64,000 nt of DNA from Rhodospirillaceae bacterium (GTDB taxonomy: Bacteria; Pseudomonadota; Alphaproteobacteria; GCA-2731375): positions 1 through 64,000 of the forward strand of contig JABIWH010000018.1 in assembly GCA_018701215.1 (NCBI GenBank), read 5' to 3'. The position numbers and the translations under genes were made by a program. Below the pieces are notes generated by a model. It ran no database searches. It was not told the DNA's origin and saw only the letters and a list, made by a program, of their open reading frames with translations. This document shows positions 61,047 through 64,000 of this stretch, one piece after another (position 1 is the stretch's first letter; the number at the start of each line of letters is the position of its first letter).

Positions 61047-61706
61047 ATGAGTACGCAAGGTAACGCCATCAAGGCCGTATTGTGGGATTTCGGCGGGGTT
61101 TTTACCACCTCGCCCTTCGCCGCCTTTGCCCGCTACGAGGACGAGCACGGCCTGCCCAAGGATTTTATCCGCTCCATCAATGCCACCAACCCGGACGCCA
61201 ATGCCTGGGCCAAAATGGAACGGAACGAGGTCAGCCACGCGGAATTCGGCGACCTGTTCGAGGCGGAATCCCGCGCCGCCGGCCATGCGGTCAACGGCAG
61301 CGAAATCCTGCCGCTATTGTCGGGCAGCCTGCAGCTGGAAATGGTCACCGCCTTGCGCATCGTTGCCAACAGCTACAAGACCGCCTGTCTGACCAACAAC
61401 ATGCGCACGGGCCACGGCCCTTCCATGAGCCGGGACCCGGAGAAAGCGGCGCAGATCGATAAGGTCATGGAAATCTTCGAGAAAGTGGTCGAATCCAGCC
61501 AGGTAGGCATTCGCAAGCCGGAGCCGAAATTCTATCAGATTGCCTGCGACATGCTGGGCGTGGAGCCATCCCAAGCGGTCTTCCTTGATGATCTGGGCGT
61601 CAACCTGAAGCCGGCCAAGGCCATGGGCATGACCACCATCAAGGTGCTGTCCGCCGGCCAGGCCATCGACGACCTGGAAGCGGTGCTGGGTATATCCCTG
61701 CGTTAG
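61047..61706 (+). CDS. HAD-superfamily hydrolase
   Basis: A 219-residue HAD enzyme of the epoxide-hydrolase N-terminal phosphatase-like group. The nucleophile motif is LWDFGGVF (D14), in which the second Asp is replaced by Gly as usual for this group. TNNMR is motif II, a Lys lies in GIRKPEPKFY (motif III), and VFLDDLGVNLKPA carries motif IV. Probably a phosphatase of small substrates; its substrate is unknown. It follows msrB by 12 bases and overlaps the convergent GST gene by 4. Confidence 0.85.
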   Translation: MSTQGNAIKAVLWDFGGVFTTSPFAAFARYEDEHGLPKDFIRSINATNPDANAWAKMERNEVSHAEFGDLFEAESRAAGHAVNGSEILPLLSGSLQLEMVTALRIVANSYKTACLTNNMRTGHGPSMSRDPEKAAQIDKVMEIFEKVVESSQVGIRKPEPKFYQIACDMLGVEPSQAVFLDDLGVNLKPAKAMGMTTIKVLSAGQAIDDLEAVLGISLR

Positions 61707-62629
61707 GCGAGACGTTTCATCCGATAGCCCATGCGGGGGAAGTGTACGCAGACCCGACCGACCTGGTCATCTTGGCGCAGAATGGCCGCGTGGTTGGCTG
61801 ATAGACTGTGCAGGCGCCCGGTGACCTGCGGGCCGCCGGATGCGGGTTCGATGCCGATCTGATCGCCGATATTCAAACCCAGCGGATCGCCGGGGTCCGC
61901 CTGTTCCGGGGTTTGCGGATTTGCCTTGCTGGCGATCTGCAGAGCCTCCAGGTCACTCATATCCTCCGGCTGGCCATGGCCGATGGCCTTGACCCGTTGT
62001 TCCCAGGCCATCAGGTTTCGGAACTGGGAGAGGAATTCATCGCCTGCTGCCATGCGGTCGCTCAGGAACCAGACCAGATAATAGGCCAGGGCATCAGGCA
62101 GGCCTGGATGATCACCCAACATGAACGCGCGGGCGGCGACACGTTCGTCCATCCAACCGAATTGAGCCCGGATATTCGCCAGGCATTGGGCATATTTGGC
62201 CTTGATATCATCCAGGCTGAAATCCGGGCCGAAATACAAAGGCCCGCGGTCAGCCAGGAATTCAGCCGGCATATTCGGGCTCATCTCGACCAGGGCAACA
62301 TTGATGACATCCTGGAACAGCGGCCCATCGGTCCATTGCCCGACACCCCAGGCCATGCCGGCGGCCCCACCGGGAAACAAGGTGGGTTCGGGAAAGCGTT
62401 GCTCCAACGCGCGGATGATGCATTGGGTATCGCAATAGATATCGGCACCGATCTGCATCACCGGCGTCAGGCGATAGCCCCCCGTTAGCGGCATCAGTTT
62501 CGGTTTTGGCGGCAGCCGTGGGATTTCCACGGATTTCCAGGCCAGGTTCTTCATGCCCAGCACGACGCGGACCTTTTCGCTGACCGGCGATTGCGGATAG
62601 TGGTGCAGGATGACCTGATCTTGGCTCAT
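61703..62629 (-). CDS. glutathione S-transferase domain protein
   Basis: A 308-residue protein: an N-terminal thioredoxin-like domain (VILHHYPQSPVSEKVRVVLG, then LTPVMQIGADIYCDTQCIIRAL) and a long C-terminal part (about 90-308), partly helical, longer than usual GSTs. The CDTQCI segment replaces the usual E/DS glutathione contact. ATG 62629 has GGGGAAA upstream. It shares the minus strand with apbE, 72 bases downstream of it. Confidence 0.8.
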   Translation of the reverse strand: MSQDQVILHHYPQSPVSEKVRVVLGMKNLAWKSVEIPRLPPKPKLMPLTGGYRLTPVMQIGADIYCDTQCIIRALEQRFPEPTLFPGGAAGMAWGVGQWTDGPLFQDVINVALVEMSPNMPAEFLADRGPLYFGPDFSLDDIKAKYAQCLANIRAQFGWMDERVAARAFMLGDHPGLPDALAYYLVWFLSDRMAAGDEFLSQFRNLMAWEQRVKAIGHGQPEDMSDLEALQIASKANPQTPEQADPGDPLGLNIGDQIGIEPASGGPQVTGRLHSLSANHAAILRQDDQVGRVCVHFPRMGYRMKRLA

Positions 62630-62701
62630 TGCTGTTTCCCCGTTGATAAAACAGGGGAGTTGTAGCCGGCCCATAGCAGCCCGCAAGGCACGATTTGGTG
62701 A

Positions 62702-63676
62702 TCAGACTACCAGGTGCCGTCCTGTGCCGTTCGTGTCTCGCAGCCAGGCTTGCTTACCGCCGCCTCGGCGCAACAGTTCCGCCGCCCTTTCGGGGGGCGA
62801 TAGATACAGCGCCGTGGACAGGGCGTCGGCGGCGGCCGCGGTGCGGGCCAGGACGGAGACGGCGGCATAGTGCCGGGCGCTGCGGCCGGTAACCGGATGC
62901 AGCAGATGATGCGGGCCTTCCCCTGCCGCGAAAGGACTGCCCGCGCCGGCGGAGGTGGCGACGGCGGCATTCGTAAGATCCAAGGTCGCAACCCTACCCG
63001 GCAGCGCGACCGACCAGGGGCGTCCTGGTAGGGCGCGGATCTCGCCCAGGTTCAACAATACGTCCGACCAACCCCTGGCGCGGAGCAGATCAGCGACCCG
63101 GTCGGTGATATAGCCTTGCGCGATACCGTTCAGAGTCAGGGCCATGCCGGGTTCAAGGTGGATAGCTTCGGCGCCGATGGCAATGCGCCGGTAGTCGATA
63201 TGCTGCTGTACCGCCCTGATGGCATCGGGCGAAGGCCCGGCAAGATCGTCGGGATGGTTGACGAAATGTTCGGCGTATAGTTGCCACAACGGCTGTATCG
63301 AGGGATCGAAGGCGCCCTGGCTCAGATCGCAGTACTGCCGGCAAAGCTGTAACAGGCGGCGCATGTCGTGGGATGGCGCCGTCAATTGTCCGGCTGCGTT
63401 CAATCTATTCAGTGCGGAGCCGGCACGATATAGGCTGAACTCGTTCTCCAAACGGGAAATTTCACCCAGGCAGGCCTTGATCGCGGCTTCGGCGGCGGCT
63501 TTATCGGGATGATACAGCACGATTTTCGCCTCGGCACCCAAGGCGCCGCCTTGCCATTCAAAGCGCCGCGGCTGGGCCGCCGCGGCACCAGGCAACAGCG
63601 TGGCGGTAGCCGCGATGGCGATAAAGCGGCGCCGGGTCATATTGGGGCTCATGGTGGGGACAGCACCCGTACGCAT
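62702..63676 (-). CDS. apbE: FAD:protein FMN transferase (ApbE family, NosX-like)
   Basis: A 324-residue exported protein. TRRRFIAIAATATLLPGAAAA is a twin-arginine-like signal. LNGIAQGYITDRVADLL, LLNLGEIRAL, SAGAGSPF (near 222) and HHLLHPVTGRSA, together with the late AAAADALSTALYL, are ApbE motifs. It links FMN to a Thr or Ser of membrane flavoproteins; NosR is a known target, and the nosR gene is directly upstream. Its start at 63676 overlaps the nosR stop (TGATG). The alternative ATG 63652 is nearer the signal. Confidence 0.88.
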   Translation of the reverse strand: MRTGAVPTMSPNMTRRRFIAIAATATLLPGAAAAQPRRFEWQGGALGAEAKIVLYHPDKAAAEAAIKACLGEISRLENEFSLYRAGSALNRLNAAGQLTAPSHDMRRLLQLCRQYCDLSQGAFDPSIQPLWQLYAEHFVNHPDDLAGPSPDAIRAVQQHIDYRRIAIGAEAIHLEPGMALTLNGIAQGYITDRVADLLRARGWSDVLLNLGEIRALPGRPWSVALPGRVATLDLTNAAVATSAGAGSPFAAGEGPHHLLHPVTGRSARHYAAVSVLARTAAAADALSTALYLSPPERAAELLRRGGGKQAWLRDTNGTGRHLVV

Positions 63677-64000
63677 CAGCTTGCCCTTTCCACGTATGCG
63701 GCCTGCTTGGCGGCCCGTTCTTCCTGACGCTTGCGCCGGGACACCAACGGCGGACATTTCCCATTGTCATAGAAATTTGCCTGACAGGCCAGGCAATGAA
63801 TGCATTCATTGGGATTGATGGAGCCATCGGGATGGATCGCCTGCACGGTACAGTTCACGGCGCAGAGGCGGCACTCGCGGCCGCACTGAAAGCGCCGCTT
63901 CAACCACTCGAACATGCGCAGCCGCGCCGGAATGGCCAATGCCGCGCCCAGGGGACACAGATAACGGCAGAAAAACCGCTCTATGAACAGGCCCAGGAAC
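63676..64000 (-). CDS. nosR: NosR C-terminal part (runs off the window)
   Basis: The last 107 residues of NosR, the membrane flavo-iron-sulfur protein needed for nitrous oxide reductase. Visible are FFCRYLCPLGAALAIPARLR, then two cysteine clusters: CGRECRLCAVNC (4Fe-4S, 12 residues) and CIHCLACQANFYDNGKCPP. The basic tail (RRKRQEERAAKQ) is typical. The stop overlaps the apbE start. nosZ and the other nos genes must lie outside. Confidence 0.88.
   Translation of the reverse strand, partial: FLGLFIERFFCRYLCPLGAALAIPARLRMFEWLKRRFQCGRECRLCAVNCTVQAIHPDGSINPNECIHCLACQANFYDNGKCPPLVSRRKRQEERAAKQAAYVERAS

Noticed and set aside
1..64000. UGA read as tryptophan genome-wide (altered genetic code)
   Set aside because: UGA ends many genes at exactly the expected place, often overlapping the next ATG (for example 19064, 20816, 28115 and 36709).

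Overview
The window looks like a chromosomal segment of a GC-rich, respiring alphaproteobacterium, most like the Rhodospirillales. The signs are a Coq7-type ubiquinone hydroxylase, cobalamin genes with CobN, hydantoinase/oxoprolinase A and B subunits, a single-chain acyl-CoA carboxylase, NosR/ApbE genes for nitrous oxide reduction, an IS630-type transposase start, and the dispersed palindromes common in that group. This placement is from gene content only; no rRNA or tRNA gene was recognised. Genes are dense, with many ATGA-type overlaps.

Layout. 1-130: end of an IS630-type element. 0.2-6.9 kb: alpha/beta hydrolase, a DedA/YqaA membrane protein, dsbB, coq7, a ctpA-type protease, a 41-aa membrane protein, a terminator, then an operator-like palindrome before a diiron ferritin-like gene interrupted by an in-frame UGA, and a nitroreductase. 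6.9-16.7 kb: a minus-strand overlapping set (aminotransferase, hyuA, hyuB, desaturase), a PhyH dioxygenase, a GST, yajQ and a Baeyer-Villiger-type monooxygenase. 16.8-26.2 kb: a plus-strand catabolic operon (HisD-like dehydrogenase, 3-hydroxyacyl-CoA dehydrogenase, SDR, hydrolase, GST, amidase, 1121-aa biotin-dependent carboxylase), followed by a tandem GNAT protein. 27.4-43.7 kb: a large cobalamin locus. One minus operon runs cbiX-cobH-cobL-cobI-cbiG/cobJ-cobM. A second, behind a cobalamin riboswitch, runs cobW-cobN-cobO-cobQ. cbiB, a NicO-type Co/Ni transporter gene and cobC lie on the plus strand. 43.7-49.4 kb: a dipeptide/oligopeptide ABC importer. 49.5-52.3 kb: a thioredoxin-like gene with UGA at the first active-site Cys position, a ccdA-like gene with its own in-frame UGA, a degenerate cyclase-domain protein and a nitroreductase. 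52.3-54.1 kb: an island with inverted palindromes and a HEPN-type protein. 54.2-57.5 kb: LLM monooxygenase, DsbA-like isomerase, MFS transporter and a 34-aa membrane protein. 57.6-59.9 kb: a Cys-rich-repeat cytochrome P460 protein divergent from a SUMF1-domain protein. 59.9-64 kb: an unknown protein, msrB, a HAD hydrolase, a GST, apbE and the C-terminus of nosR at the edge.

Most notable: the thioredoxin-like gene reads W-UGA-G-T-C, exactly where selenocysteine replaces the first cysteine of a CxxC site. UGA is an ordinary stop elsewhere in the window, so this points to a selenoprotein rather than an altered code. The ccdA-like gene immediately upstream in the same direction, and the diiron gene at 5.0 kb, also carry one in-frame UGA each, but there the expected residue is not clearly Cys and their status is open. 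Other points of interest are the 32-cysteine CNPC-repeat/P460 fusion beside a SUMF1 protein, a 24-codon ORF between the riboswitch and cobW, and coexistence of early (CbiX) and late (CobN) cobalt-insertion enzymes.
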